From NCBI RefSeq assembly GCF_007971385.1, contig NZ_CP042434.1, positions 1,922,001 to 1,986,000 of the forward strand: DNA of 64,000 nucleotides, written 5' to 3'. The DNA comes from Arachidicoccus ginsenosidivorans (GTDB lineage Bacteria; Bacteroidota; Bacteroidia; Chitinophagales; Chitinophagaceae). Under the pieces are notes generated by a model. It searched no databases, was not told the DNA's origin, and saw only the letters and a program-made list of their open reading frames with translations. The number at the start of each line of letters is the position of its first letter. Positions within the stretch are counted from its first letter, which is position 1. Both the position numbers and the translations under genes were made by a program. Of this stretch, positions 37,177 through 46,706 are shown in pieces.

Positions 37177-37188
37177 TGTCCCATACAG

Positions 37189-38288
37189 CTAAAACCAACC
37201 TCTTTTTTTGAACACAAATACCATCCATATTGGGATAAGCAGCATGAGTGCCACAGCCACCGTAAATCCGTAGGTATTATGTAGTAACGGGATTTGTGCG
37301 AAGTTCATCCCAAAGATACCGCCAATCACCGTTGCCGGAGCCAATAGACAAGTTACAACGGCCATCACCTTCATGGATTCATTCATTTTTAGATTGGCCA
37401 TGTTCATATGCAGATCCTGCAGATTGGACATGCCTTCCCTATAGTTCTCTACCATTTCAACGGCCTGGAGAATATGGTCATAGATGTCTTTCAGATACCG
37501 GAGCGTTTTGGTATTAAAAAGCGCATTTTCATTTTTATTCAGACTGCTGATCACATCTCTGGCCGGATAAATAGTACGCCTAAACAGTAAAAGCTCCTTA
37601 CGCAAAAACAGTATATAAGACATTCGCATCTGCGCATTGGTCCTGATGAGTTGACTTTCCCCTCTTTCCAACTTTTCCCCATAAGAATCCATTGTGGTAA
37701 AATAATCATCCACCACGGCATCCACCAGGCTATAGTATAGAAAGTCAGACCCAAACTGACGGACTTTGCTTAAAGGAGATTGCAGCCGTTTTCTAATATC
37801 ACCAAAAGCATCTCTGGTCGCTTCTTCCTGGAAAGTCAGCACGAAGTTCTTTCCCAGTACCATGGATATTTGCTCCCTTCTGAGTTCATTAAAAGCGTCC
37901 TTTTCCAAATATAGTTGATAGAGCAGACAGTACACAAAATCTTCGAATATGTCACTTTTGGGTCGCTGGTCTACAGACAGGATATCTTCTTCAATCAATT
38001 GGTGGATACTGAATTCTTTACAAATCTGACCAACTTCCTCCCGACGCAGTCCATCAATATTGATCCAGACCTTTTTTGTGTACCGATTAGGTTTTTACAC
38101 TGCCCTATGTCTGAGAGGTCCAACTTCTCTATGTTATGCTCATCATACACAAAGGCGGTGATAATGGATTTATCTGCATCCTGACGTAAGGTATTATCAG
38201 TTGGGTTCTCAAAAACAAGCCGGCCGGCAGACTCCCTGGTGGGCAGCCACAATTTGAAAAAATTACCTTTTTCGAGTTTCATGAGCAT
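37189..38288 (-). pseudogene. CorA-family divalent cation transporter, split by one frameshift
   Basis: The C-terminal piece (37189-37998) has the pore signature GMNFAQIP (the family GMN motif) and two membrane helices, VMAVVTCLLAPATVIGGIFG and FTVAVALMLLIPIWMVFVF. The N-terminal piece (37995-38288) has ITAFVYDEHNIEKLDLSDIG. Between them, one base restored in the T6 run at 38072-38077 gives KKVWINIDGLRREEVGQICK, a normal CorA middle. Full length is then about 366 residues. The protein would move magnesium or cobalt through the inner membrane. The start at 38288 or the ATG 6 bp later is equally possible. The break may be artefact, since all neighbouring genes are intact. Confidence 0.82.
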
Positions 38289-38359
38289 TCATCTTTGAGG
38301 TGAAAATTACTTTTTGCCTTTGATTTAGCATCTTGATTTATCTGAATTTGCCTGGATAT

Positions 38360-39700
38360 TTACCTGAGCACCATCTGCCGATCTGCATCCAGCCTTAGCA
38401 TAATAAATATCAGGATGGTAAAGGTGACCAGCGAGGAACCACCGTAGCTGACCAAAGGCAAAGGAATCCCTACCACCGGAAAAAGGCCAACTGTCATACA
38501 GACATTGATGGCTATATGCATCAGAAATATACTGGCCACACAATAGGCATAGACTCTTGAGAATACACTTCGTTGTCTTTCAGCGATTTTAACGATCCTA
38601 AAAAGCAGTGCCAGATAAGTAAGCAAGAATATGGCGCACCCAACAAATCCAAAAGCCTCCCCAATGGAAGTAAATACAAAGTCTGTTTGTTGCTCGGGAA
38701 CATATTTCCCTCTGGTCTGGGTACCTTTTAAAAAGCCTCTGCCAAAAATGCCACCCGAACCAATAGCGATTTTACTTTGACGTACATTATAATCATCGGG
38801 TTTGGCATAAGTTTTATTTTCTTCCTCCCGGGCCATGCTACTTTTATTCTTAGAACAGTCGTACACCTTGCCCACCATTGAATACACCCTGGTGGATTGA
38901 TAGCATTGTAAAATATTATTAAATATATAGGGCACCGCAAAACGCTGGATACCCACACAGGCCGCCCAGACAAATATAATGAGCGCCAGGATGCGTCGGC
39001 TTCGTTTAATTTTCTTTCTTAATAAATAAATAGTTGCGATGGCAATGGCGGTCAGGATAATGGCCAAAAGGTCCGGATCCATAATTAAAGTCGCCACGAC
39101 CAACACCCCAAAAGAAAAGCCAATCAGCAGGATCGCTCCTGGCAATCCTTCTCTGAACATGACAATAAAAAAGCAACAATACACCAGAGCCAACCCGGTT
39201 TCATTTTGCAGGATAGAGATCATGGCTGGAAGCATAGCGATGATCGTCGCTATAATCTGCGAACGAAGCTTTGAGAAATCCAGTTCCTGCATGGAGAGGT
39301 ATTTAGCCAGGGCCAGTGAGGTGAAAATCTTACAGAGTTCGGCCGGTTGCAGATTAAACCCTCCTCCAAGCGGAATCCAGCTTCTGGAACCATTAATGTT
39401 TTTACCCAATACAAAAGTGGCCAGCATTAGCAGGATACCAAACAAATAGGCCAGATTGGCAAAAGCCGTATAAAGCTTGGAATCACTAAGTAATATAAAT
39501 ATCGCCAGTATGGCACAGACCCCAGCAAAAATCAGTTGCTTGCTATATTCGGTCTGGCCAGAAACAAAGGCCGATGCCCAGTTGATATCCGGGTTATACT
39601 CTACCATAAAAATACAGAGGATACCGATGCCTACCAGCGCAGCATATAAAAATACCACCATCCAGTCTATACCTTTTGCTAACTTTTCTTGCTGATACAT
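38360..39700 (-). CDS. rodA: RodA peptidoglycan glycosyltransferase (SEDS family)
   Basis: This 446-residue protein has about ten membrane helices. The SEDS family block NGSRSWIPLGGGFNLQPAEL (glycan-binding loop) and the late GIPLPLVSYGGSSLVTF are present. It polymerises lipid II during lateral wall growth with PBP2. The central loop is long and charged (SSMAREEENKTYAKPDDY), as usual in Bacteroidota. The stop of the upstream gene mrdA touches the start (39701/39700). The gene completes the mre-mrd cluster. Confidence 0.93.
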   Translation of the reverse strand: MYQQEKLAKGIDWMVVFLYAALVGIGILCIFMVEYNPDINWASAFVSGQTEYSKQLIFAGVCAILAIFILLSDSKLYTAFANLAYLFGILLMLATFVLGKNINGSRSWIPLGGGFNLQPAELCKIFTSLALAKYLSMQELDFSKLRSQIIATIIAMLPAMISILQNETGLALVYCCFFIVMFREGLPGAILLIGFSFGVLVVATLIMDPDLLAIILTAIAIATIYLLRKKIKRSRRILALIIFVWAACVGIQRFAVPYIFNNILQCYQSTRVYSMVGKVYDCSKNKSSMAREEENKTYAKPDDYNVRQSKIAIGSGGIFGRGFLKGTQTRGKYVPEQQTDFVFTSIGEAFGFVGCAIFLLTYLALLFRIVKIAERQRSVFSRVYAYCVASIFLMHIAINVCMTVGLFPVVGIPLPLVSYGGSSLVTFTILIFIMLRLDADRQMVLR

Positions 39701-41809
39701 TTATTTTCCTGCGTTTTTAAGGGGAGGGAATCTAAGCGGCCACATTTTAGATCTCCAGTTTACCAGCATGGCTTCTCTAACGGAATCTTCTTTAGCAGAG
39801 TCCTGGCTGTGACCGGAGGCCTGCTTTGCCAGCTGAATACTGTCTTCTAAATGCTGCTGTTGCGCTGCTTTTTCAATTGAATCTTTTCTATGTTCTTTTG
39901 CACGCGCATTTGCAGCTTTCAGCGAATCCTGCGACCTGCGCCATTCAAATACCTGGTGAGGGATCAAATTGGCCTTAGATAGCCTTTCAACGTCTTTCTT
40001 TGTGTCTTCGGTCAGCGAATCATTCAAGTATTGCTCCATCATATGTGCCGCAATGGGCGCAGCCCATGCGGAACCATAACCTGCATTTTCCACATAAACC
40101 GCAATAGCGATTTTTGGATTATCCACCGGAGCGTAAGCAACGAATACAGCCAGATTTTTCAGTTTTGGCACCTGAGCGGTACCCGTTTTGGCTGCATATT
40201 TTACGCCGGGAATCTTAACATTGGAAGCTGTACCCACTTCCGTTACATCTTCCATACCTGCCTGAACTGCTCGATAGTCCTGATCGCTTATATTCAAAAG
40301 GGAATGTTTGACTTTATATCTAGCCAGAAAACTCGTATCCCCCGGTTGAGGGTTCTCAATACTATCTACAAAATGCGGTGTATAATACCAGCCTTTATTG
40401 GCAATAATACAAGCTTCGTTGGCGGATTGTAACGGAGTGGCCGTCATTCGGTCCTGTCCGATACCCATGGTAACCATATTGCACGACACCCAACGATTGC
40501 CATAATCATGATTATACTCTGTGGTATCTGGAATATTGCCAGCTCTTTCCCCCGGAATATCTACCCCCAAGTGTGTTCCAAAACCAAAACCATGCATATA
40601 TTCCCGCCAGCGGGCATAACCTTTTCTTGGAGATCCGTACTTGGGGTTATCGATGGTTAGTCGGAAGATATTACAAAAATAGGAGTTACAGGAATGCGCA
40701 ATGGCCAACTGAAGGTTGGCCGCATGACCAGCCCAGCTCTCATCACAGCGGACCCGTTTGCCACAGGCCCAATAAGCCCCCCTGCAGTCATATCCATAGG
40801 AAGGCGTAATAACACCTTCATCCAGTGCAATCAGTGCGCCCAGAGGCTTATAGGTAGACCCTGGCGGGTACATCCCGGCAATGGCTCTATTATACATTGG
40901 TCTTGACGTATCAGTCACTAAAAAGCCGATATGGCTTCTGTATTCACTAGGGGTCAAGTCATTGGGATCGAAAGAAGGAGCGGTAATCATAGCAATAATG
41001 CCACCGGTCCTGGGATTTATGGCTACTGCTGCTCCTAATTTATTCTGAAATAATTTCTCCCCCAGTTTTTGGGTTTTTACATCAATGCTGGTATATAGAC
41101 TCCTGCCGGCAACGGCAGTCGTGTCATATGCCCCTCCTGCATAAGGCCCTTGTATTCTGGAGCGATTATCGCGCAAAAATCTTTTTACCCCTCTTTGACC
41201 CATCAAGACTTTTTCATAGGATTTTTCCAGACCGGCAATGCCGATATAATCACCCGGCTGGTAGCCTTCATCCGGATGATCTTTTAGATAATTGGAAGAG
41301 ACTTCCCCTAACCGACCTAAAAAATTGGCACCTACATGAAATGGATAGGTTCTGACGGGTCTTTCCTGCAAGGCAAATCCCGGAAATTTATAGAGGTTTT
41401 CATTGAGCTGTGCAAAAAGCTCTTTAGTAAGCAGTGGTTCAAAGGTACTGGGCTTAAAACTGCTATTTTTGATAATAGCCGTAATCATCCTTTTATGGTA
41501 TTCCGCACTATCGATTCCTAAAATAGCACAAAGCGTCGCCGTATCCACGCCCTTTCTGGCCTCATTAGGTGTCACCGTAAAGTCATAGTTGATCATATTA
41601 TCGATCATCGCATGTCCTGTCCGGTCATAGATAATACCGCGATCAGGATAAATCACTTTACGGAATATGGCATTATTCTCCGCCTGTAATCTATAAGAAG
41701 GAGAAAACAGCTGCAGGTTGAGCAGTTGCGCGAGTATAATGACGAACACAACAATGAATATCCCAAGGATAATCCTGCTGCGTGACTGATTGTTATTTTG
41801 TGTAGCCAT
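39701..41809 (-). CDS. mrdA: Penicillin-binding protein 2 (mrdA)
   Basis: This protein has about 702 residues. After an N-terminal membrane helix (IILGIFIVVFVIILAQLLNL) come the dimerisation domain (residues about 40-220) and the transpeptidase domain. The catalytic Ser motif is GSTYKPLG, the SxN motif is HSCNSYF and the KTG motif is AAKTGTAQ. It cross-links lateral wall peptidoglycan together with RodA. The start MATQNNNQSR at 41809 matches the family, and a longer frame exists upstream. A Lys/Gln-rich tail after the transpeptidase domain (EHRKDSIEKAAQQQHLED) is unusual but common in Bacteroidota. Confidence 0.93.
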   Translation of the reverse strand: MATQNNNQSRSRIILGIFIVVFVIILAQLLNLQLFSPSYRLQAENNAIFRKVIYPDRGIIYDRTGHAMIDNMINYDFTVTPNEARKGVDTATLCAILGIDSAEYHKRMITAIIKNSSFKPSTFEPLLTKELFAQLNENLYKFPGFALQERPVRTYPFHVGANFLGRLGEVSSNYLKDHPDEGYQPGDYIGIAGLEKSYEKVLMGQRGVKRFLRDNRSRIQGPYAGGAYDTTAVAGRSLYTSIDVKTQKLGEKLFQNKLGAAVAINPRTGGIIAMITAPSFDPNDLTPSEYRSHIGFLVTDTSRPMYNRAIAGMYPPGSTYKPLGALIALDEGVITPSYGYDCRGAYWACGKRVRCDESWAGHAANLQLAIAHSCNSYFCNIFRLTIDNPKYGSPRKGYARWREYMHGFGFGTHLGVDIPGERAGNIPDTTEYNHDYGNRWVSCNMVTMGIGQDRMTATPLQSANEACIIANKGWYYTPHFVDSIENPQPGDTSFLARYKVKHSLLNISDQDYRAVQAGMEDVTEVGTASNVKIPGVKYAAKTGTAQVPKLKNLAVFVAYAPVDNPKIAIAVYVENAGYGSAWAAPIAAHMMEQYLNDSLTEDTKKDVERLSKANLIPHQVFEWRRSQDSLKAANARAKEHRKDSIEKAAQQQHLEDSIQLAKQASGHSQDSAKEDSVREAMLVNWRSKMWPLRFPPLKNAGK

Positions 41810-42267
41810 AATAAATCCCGGGCACCAGGCCTGTTGAATAATGCTTGTTAAATTGCCGCTTCGCACATGCAGGGTTTTGTTTTACCAAACAGACACGTGA
41901 GCACGGGCAATAGGTTGTAATTTACGGATTATAAAGCACATATTGCGCCATTTTACGCGGATCAAGCGTGTTTGCTTCATCTACGCTGGCCATCTTTATC
42001 TGCTTTCAGATGCAAAACTACACTTTCAGTTAATTGACTGGACACCTGGGTGTATATAATTTATTATATTTTTTTAGCTGCTATATTTGAGTAGGACATT
42101 TACCTCCAAATAGGCCATCCACCGGCAGATCAGTTATAAAAGGACCTTTTAGGCTTGAATTTTCCGCGTTGAGAAACCTACAAAGGAGGTCCACGCCAAT
42201 TGCTTGTTTTGAGCGCTGCAGTTAAATTACGTAGTTGATTGAAAAAGGCGCTTGTGACATGGCTGAA
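41810..42267. other. Gap between mrdA and mreD
   Basis: About 460 bp without a gene. It probably holds an internal promoter for mrdA-rodA. A short palindromic stretch near 42140-42155 (AAAAGGACCTTTTAGG) is the only structure seen. Confidence 0.3.
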
Positions 42268-42801
42268 TTAACCAGCATTGGTCTTGAACTTCACTTTGCG
42301 AAAAAATAGCAATTCTGTAATAAAGATTAAAACCAGGCTAAGTAATGCCGAGCCCAATACTTTACCGATGAAAAACATAAAGTTTCCAAACTGCATCCAC
42401 TCAATAAAGGTCAGGTAAATATGGTACACCACCGTCAGCACAATAATATAAACCGCATAGGGGCCGATTCCGACACTTTTTGTGCTGGGATCGGAATAAG
42501 TAATTTCCGCTTTTTGCTGGGGAAGTAATAAGTTTAACAGGAAGGGTCTTAGATAGGCAATCAGGACCATGGGGGCAGAATGCAGCCCCGGTACGCCGGA
42601 AAAATAATCTAATACCAGCCCAAAGATAAAGGCAATGGCCATCAGTGCCACCCGAGACAGACTAAAAGGTAGCCAAAGGATAAATAAGAAGGCAATAGTA
42701 GGTTTTAGATACTGATGCAGCAGCGGCACCTTATCCAATACAAATACCTGTATCAGGATAAAGAAAATAAACCGCAATATGTTTTTCATCAGTACACTCA
42801 T
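42268..42801 (-). CDS. mreD: Rod shape-determining protein MreD
   Basis: This 177-residue membrane protein has five or six helices. The MreD features are visible in RFIFFILIQVFVLDKVPLLH near the start and FGLVLDYFSGVPGLHSAPMV in the middle. It belongs to the Rod complex with MreB and MreC. It follows mreC by 3 bp. Confidence 0.9.
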   Translation of the reverse strand: MSVLMKNILRFIFFILIQVFVLDKVPLLHQYLKPTIAFLFILWLPFSLSRVALMAIAFIFGLVLDYFSGVPGLHSAPMVLIAYLRPFLLNLLLPQQKAEITYSDPSTKSVGIGPYAVYIIVLTVVYHIYLTFIEWMQFGNFMFFIGKVLGSALLSLVLIFITELLFFRKVKFKTNAG

Positions 42802-42804
42802 GGA

Positions 42805-43665
42805 CTATTTCTGGGCTTTCGTTTCTATTTCTTTTTGTTCTTTACTAAAATCATTTTTAATTACATATACATATTGTAGCGTCCGAAAATCGGTCGCAGC
42901 CAGTAGCTTTATCTGATAGTAATTACTGGAAGGATCTTCCTGACTGATGGTTACCACGCGGCCAATCATAAGACCTTCGGGATAATTATCTGAATAATTA
43001 CTCGTAACTACTGTATCTCCTTTGGCCAATTTTGTTCTTTTGGGAATATTGCTAAAGGTAAGGAACCTGGGATCCTTTCCATCCCACTCAACTAGCCCTG
43101 GCATAAAGCCTTTTTTCAGCATGCCGCTGACACGGCTTTTATGGTTCAAAAGACTCATAACCAGGCTATAATTATCACTAACTGCTACGACATGCCCTAC
43201 AATACCATTCGGACCGGCGACCGCCATATCCTTCTGAATCCCTTGTTTAGCACCCTTTTCAATGGTAATATAGTTATTTTCGTTACTCAGCGAATTGCTG
43301 ACCACCTTGGCCATATAATAATGGTATTTTCGGACAGTGCCAGCGGTGTCCACACTAGTCGTATCGATTAAGGTATAGATATTATTCAAATGCAGGGAAT
43401 CTGCGTTTCTGACGTAAGCGGATAAAGCGCTGCGCAACGCTGCATTTTCTGCAGCCAGGTGCTTATTGGTACTTTTCAGGTCGAAAAAGTACTGGATGTT
43501 ATTGTATTTTTTCTGAATATCTCCGGTCACCGCATGTGCCGTATTGGAATAGGCAGCCTCGTAGGTCTTATTATAATTTACCAAAAACGAGATACTCAGC
43601 ACCTGGAATATCAGGAACATAAAGAAGGTAAAAAATCGCCTTATGAATAAAAATATATTTTTCAC
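42805..43665 (-). CDS. mreC: Rod shape-determining protein MreC
   Basis: This 286-residue protein has one N-terminal membrane helix (FFTFFMFLIFQVLSISFLVN) and a periplasmic coiled coil (KYNNIQYFFDLKSTNKHLAA). The MreC beta-domain follows, with NYITIEKGAKQGIQKDMAVA and GPNGIVGHVVAVSDNYSLV. It links MreB to wall synthases. It lies downstream of mreB on the same strand, separated by about 300 bp that include a strong hairpin, and is tightly coupled to mreD. Confidence 0.92.
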   Translation of the reverse strand: MKNIFLFIRRFFTFFMFLIFQVLSISFLVNYNKTYEAAYSNTAHAVTGDIQKKYNNIQYFFDLKSTNKHLAAENAALRSALSAYVRNADSLHLNNIYTLIDTTSVDTAGTVRKYHYYMAKVVSNSLSNENNYITIEKGAKQGIQKDMAVAGPNGIVGHVVAVSDNYSLVMSLLNHKSRVSGMLKKGFMPGLVEWDGKDPRFLTFSNIPKRTKLAKGDTVVTSNYSDNYPEGLMIGRVVTISQEDPSSNYYQIKLLAATDFRTLQYVYVIKNDFSKEQKEIETKAQK

Positions 43666-43878
43666 GTCCTACCTCGTCTAATAAGTACTAATAACCAAAG
43701 CTGGGTAATGTTCTAACCTGTCGTCTGACCGCTCCGTATCGGTTAGGGGCCAAAAATACGATTTCCACCTTAACTGCTTCATCAAAACTTATACAGTCAT
43801 CTGAATAACCTTAAGTTATGTTCTAATTGCAGGGCCGCCCTAAAAATTAATGGCGCCTATTATTAGCCGCTATCCGTT

Positions 43879-43913
43879 ACCCAACAGGCAGGTTTTTAAC
43901 CTGCCTGTTGGGT
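43879..43913 (-). terminator. Strong hairpin between mreB and mreC
   Basis: A perfect 16-bp stem (43879-43894 with 43898-43913) has a 3-base loop. There is no T run on the minus strand. It follows mreB and precedes mreC, so it could be an attenuator or an mRNA stability element that makes MreB more abundant than MreC. Confidence 0.55.
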
Positions 43914-43963
43914 AAATTAATTTCTGGATGGCTTTAATCCCATAGCTACCTTCGGCAGCCGGA

Positions 43964-44989
43964 TTAGCGCATAATAAAGGGAAAACGCTGATAATGCTTC
44001 AGGGCAATACCCGTGCCACGCACCACACTTTTCAGTGGATCGTCAGCAATATGGACGGGTAATTTGATTTTCTGTCCCAGCCTTTTGTCCAGGCCACGCA
44101 GTAAAGCACCGCCACCTGTCAGGTAAAGACCGCGGCGATAGATGTCTGCTGCCAGTTCCGGCGGGGTCGTTTCCAAGGCTTTTAATATGGCTTCCTCTAT
44201 TTTAAAGATACTTTTATCGAGTGCTTCTGCAATTTCCTGGTAGCTGACCATAATCTGCTTAGGGATACCTGTGACCAGGTCACGACCATTGACCGGGAGG
44301 TCATCGGGCGGGTTGTCCAGGTCTTTCATGGCAGCGCCTAACTGGATTTTGATCTGTTCAGCTGTTCTCTCACCAATCAGCAGACTGTGATAGCGCCTGA
44401 GCGCTTCCATGATATCTGCTGTAAATTCATCTCCGGCAATACGGATACTCTGATCACAGACAATCCCTGCCAGTGCAATCACCGTAATTCCTGTGGTACC
44501 ACCGCCAATATCAATAATCATATTGCCCACCGGCTCTTCCACATCGATACCAATACCGATTGCGGCTGCCATGGGTTCATGTAACAAATAAACTTCTTTT
44601 GCACCTGCCTGTTCCGCACTGTCTCTTACAGCTCTTTTCTCTACTTCCGTAATACTGGAAGGAATACAGATCATCATTCTCCAGCTGGGTGGGAATAAAG
44701 GCTTTTTTGGATGGATCATTTTGATCATTTCCCGTATCATCAACTCAGCGGCGTTGAAATCGGCAATGACACCATCTTTGAGTGGACGCACGGTTCTAAT
44801 ACTTTCATGGGTCTTTTCGTGCATCAGTAAGGCACGCTTACCAACAGCCAGTACTTCTTTAGGGTTATTGCGGTTCAGGGCCACAATGGAGGGCTCGTTT
44901 ACCACAATTTCTTCATTATGAATAATTAAGGTATTAGCGGTGCCTAAATCCATCGCTATTTCCTGTGTAAAAAAATTAAAAAGTCCCAT
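43964..44989 (-). CDS. mreB: Rod shape-determining protein MreB
   Basis: This 341-residue actin-like ATPase has phosphate motif 1 (DLGTANTLI) at the start, phosphate motif 2 (DIGGGTTGITVIALAG), the adenosine motif (LYLTGGGALLRGLDKRLGQ) and the family block HEPMAAAIGIGIDVEEPVG. It forms membrane filaments that organise lateral wall synthesis. The N-terminal amphipathic segment MGLFNFFTQEIA anchors it to the membrane. It is the first gene of the Rod cluster on this strand. Confidence 0.96.
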   Translation of the reverse strand: MGLFNFFTQEIAMDLGTANTLIIHNEEIVVNEPSIVALNRNNPKEVLAVGKRALLMHEKTHESIRTVRPLKDGVIADFNAAELMIREMIKMIHPKKPLFPPSWRMMICIPSSITEVEKRAVRDSAEQAGAKEVYLLHEPMAAAIGIGIDVEEPVGNMIIDIGGGTTGITVIALAGIVCDQSIRIAGDEFTADIMEALRRYHSLLIGERTAEQIKIQLGAAMKDLDNPPDDLPVNGRDLVTGIPKQIMVSYQEIAEALDKSIFKIEEAILKALETTPPELAADIYRRGLYLTGGGALLRGLDKRLGQKIKLPVHIADDPLKSVVRGTGIALKHYQRFPFIMR

Positions 44990-45187
44990 TCTTTTTTTTG
45001 CTGCGTTTATTGTGTTGAAGATGCAAAGTGACGCTAAATATAGTGAAATAACAAAACAGTTTTTTATAATTATTTACACATTATAAATGTTTGCGTTATT
45101 TTAACACCACGTGCGCATTTGACACCTGTTATCATAGATTGTGCAGCGAAAATAGCAGATTATTTTTGATGCGGAAATTTTAATTTT

Positions 45188-46480
45188 TTAATGGTCGGCG
45201 GCGGCCGTTAAAATCTTCTCTTTAAACCCGTCAAACCATTTACGGGTCGCATCGGCATAGAAAGGTAATAGCGTCTCAGGATATTTTTTCTCCTCAAATA
45301 AAAGTATGTTTTCAGCAGCTTTGAGTTGATTTTGGCTCATGGCCAAATCTGCCGCTGCAGTATAGGCAAAGCGGTAATTGTTTAAGACCTGTATATTATC
45401 TTTATTAAAAGTGAAGTCGCCGTCATCTTCAGGAGAAAGTTCATTGAGCATCGCCAGGCGGTTTTCCAGATAGTTCAAAGAGGTGGCTCTCCAGTTGGGA
45501 ACGATTTTCAAGGTCAGTCCCTGGAGTGCTGCATAGTTGTCTACACCCAAATAGAGTCGCATATTTTCCGGCACATCAGCTGCAAAATATACATCGCTTT
45601 TAAACCCATTTTCCTGTAGAAAATCTTTCAAAATTATATCGCTGCGCAGCATATAACTATCGTCTTTGGGGGTCGCTTTCCAAACGATAGCCGTATCGCC
45701 CCCTATTCCTGCTTTGTTTTGCACGGTAAATGATTCCTGTTTCCATTTTTTGGAACGAATTTTAGCCAATTCCTCCTTCCCGAAAGCAAAATGCAGGGAT
45801 CCTTTTTTGCGTAGATACTCTGGATACCACTGGGTATTCAAGAAGTTCAGGCTGATACAATGTACATGCGGTTTATAATTTTCTACCAGCTGCAAATAAG
45901 AAATATAGTAAAAATACACATCTCCATTGGTAAATAAATAAGCACTGTCAGTGCATTCATCCAGGACCTGCTTAAAATAAGCACTCACACTGGCATTCAC
46001 ACCGCCATAGGCCTCTGCCTGTTGCAGGCACCAGATAGCAGAATCCTTATCGCCGGCACTCAGATATCTCTCTGCCTGGGCTCCCCAGACAGACAAGATT
46101 TTAGTGTGAGGATCAAATAGTATCTTATCCCCTGTATATGTATTACTATCGGATAAATCAATGCTGTTGACAAAACAATCAGATGCCCTTCTGGCCAGGG
46201 CAAGTTTTGAGGCATGCAGATTCTCTAAACTGGAAGTATTGAACTTATCAATGGCATTACCTAAAAAATACCAGACTTCCGGATTACCGGGATTTTGTAC
46301 GGCCAGTTCTTCCAGGGAGCGGCCAGTGGCTACATATGCCTCGGCCGGTTTTCCGGCCAGGCCTTTGAGTTCATTTTTGGCCTTTTGAAAAGCTGTGTTC
46401 CAGGCAGCAGCATCCCCTTGTGCACTGGAAACCAGGCACAGAGGGAGGCACATTACCAAAAAACACCATTTTCTCATCAT
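45188..46480 (-). CDS. Exported TPR-like protein with a DUF2723-type C-terminal region
   Basis: This protein has about 430 residues. A signal peptide (KWCFLVMCLPLCLVSSAQG) is followed by helical repeats at about 30-190. A region resembling the C-terminal domain of DUF2723 membrane proteins comes next (YLFTNGDVYFYYISYLQLVE, with NFLNTQWYPEYLRKK). In DUF2723 proteins this domain follows many membrane helices, which are absent here. It ends with another short helical repeat. Function is unknown. The start MMRKWCFL at 46480 was chosen for the signal peptide. No operon partner is evident. Confidence 0.65.
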   Translation of the reverse strand: MMRKWCFLVMCLPLCLVSSAQGDAAAWNTAFQKAKNELKGLAGKPAEAYVATGRSLEELAVQNPGNPEVWYFLGNAIDKFNTSSLENLHASKLALARRASDCFVNSIDLSDSNTYTGDKILFDPHTKILSVWGAQAERYLSAGDKDSAIWCLQQAEAYGGVNASVSAYFKQVLDECTDSAYLFTNGDVYFYYISYLQLVENYKPHVHCISLNFLNTQWYPEYLRKKGSLHFAFGKEELAKIRSKKWKQESFTVQNKAGIGGDTAIVWKATPKDDSYMLRSDIILKDFLQENGFKSDVYFAADVPENMRLYLGVDNYAALQGLTLKIVPNWRATSLNYLENRLAMLNELSPEDDGDFTFNKDNIQVLNNYRFAYTAAADLAMSQNQLKAAENILLFEEKKYPETLLPFYADATRKWFDGFKEKILTAAADH

Positions 46481-46706
46481 AATTCTCAGTTGAACCCCTT
46501 TTAGTGAGATTGCTGGTCGGAGTTGCGGCCACAAAATAGCGAATAATTCTAAAAGCCCTTTATTTTCGCCACAGATTCCAAAGGAAGCTTTTAGAACTAA
46601 GGCCTTTGACCTTGGCTTTAGCATTTTGTTTAAAATATAGGGGAGAAATTATTGATTCTTTTCCTTTGAATACACAATACGGTGAGCAAAAAGAAAGGAT
46701 AGGGGG

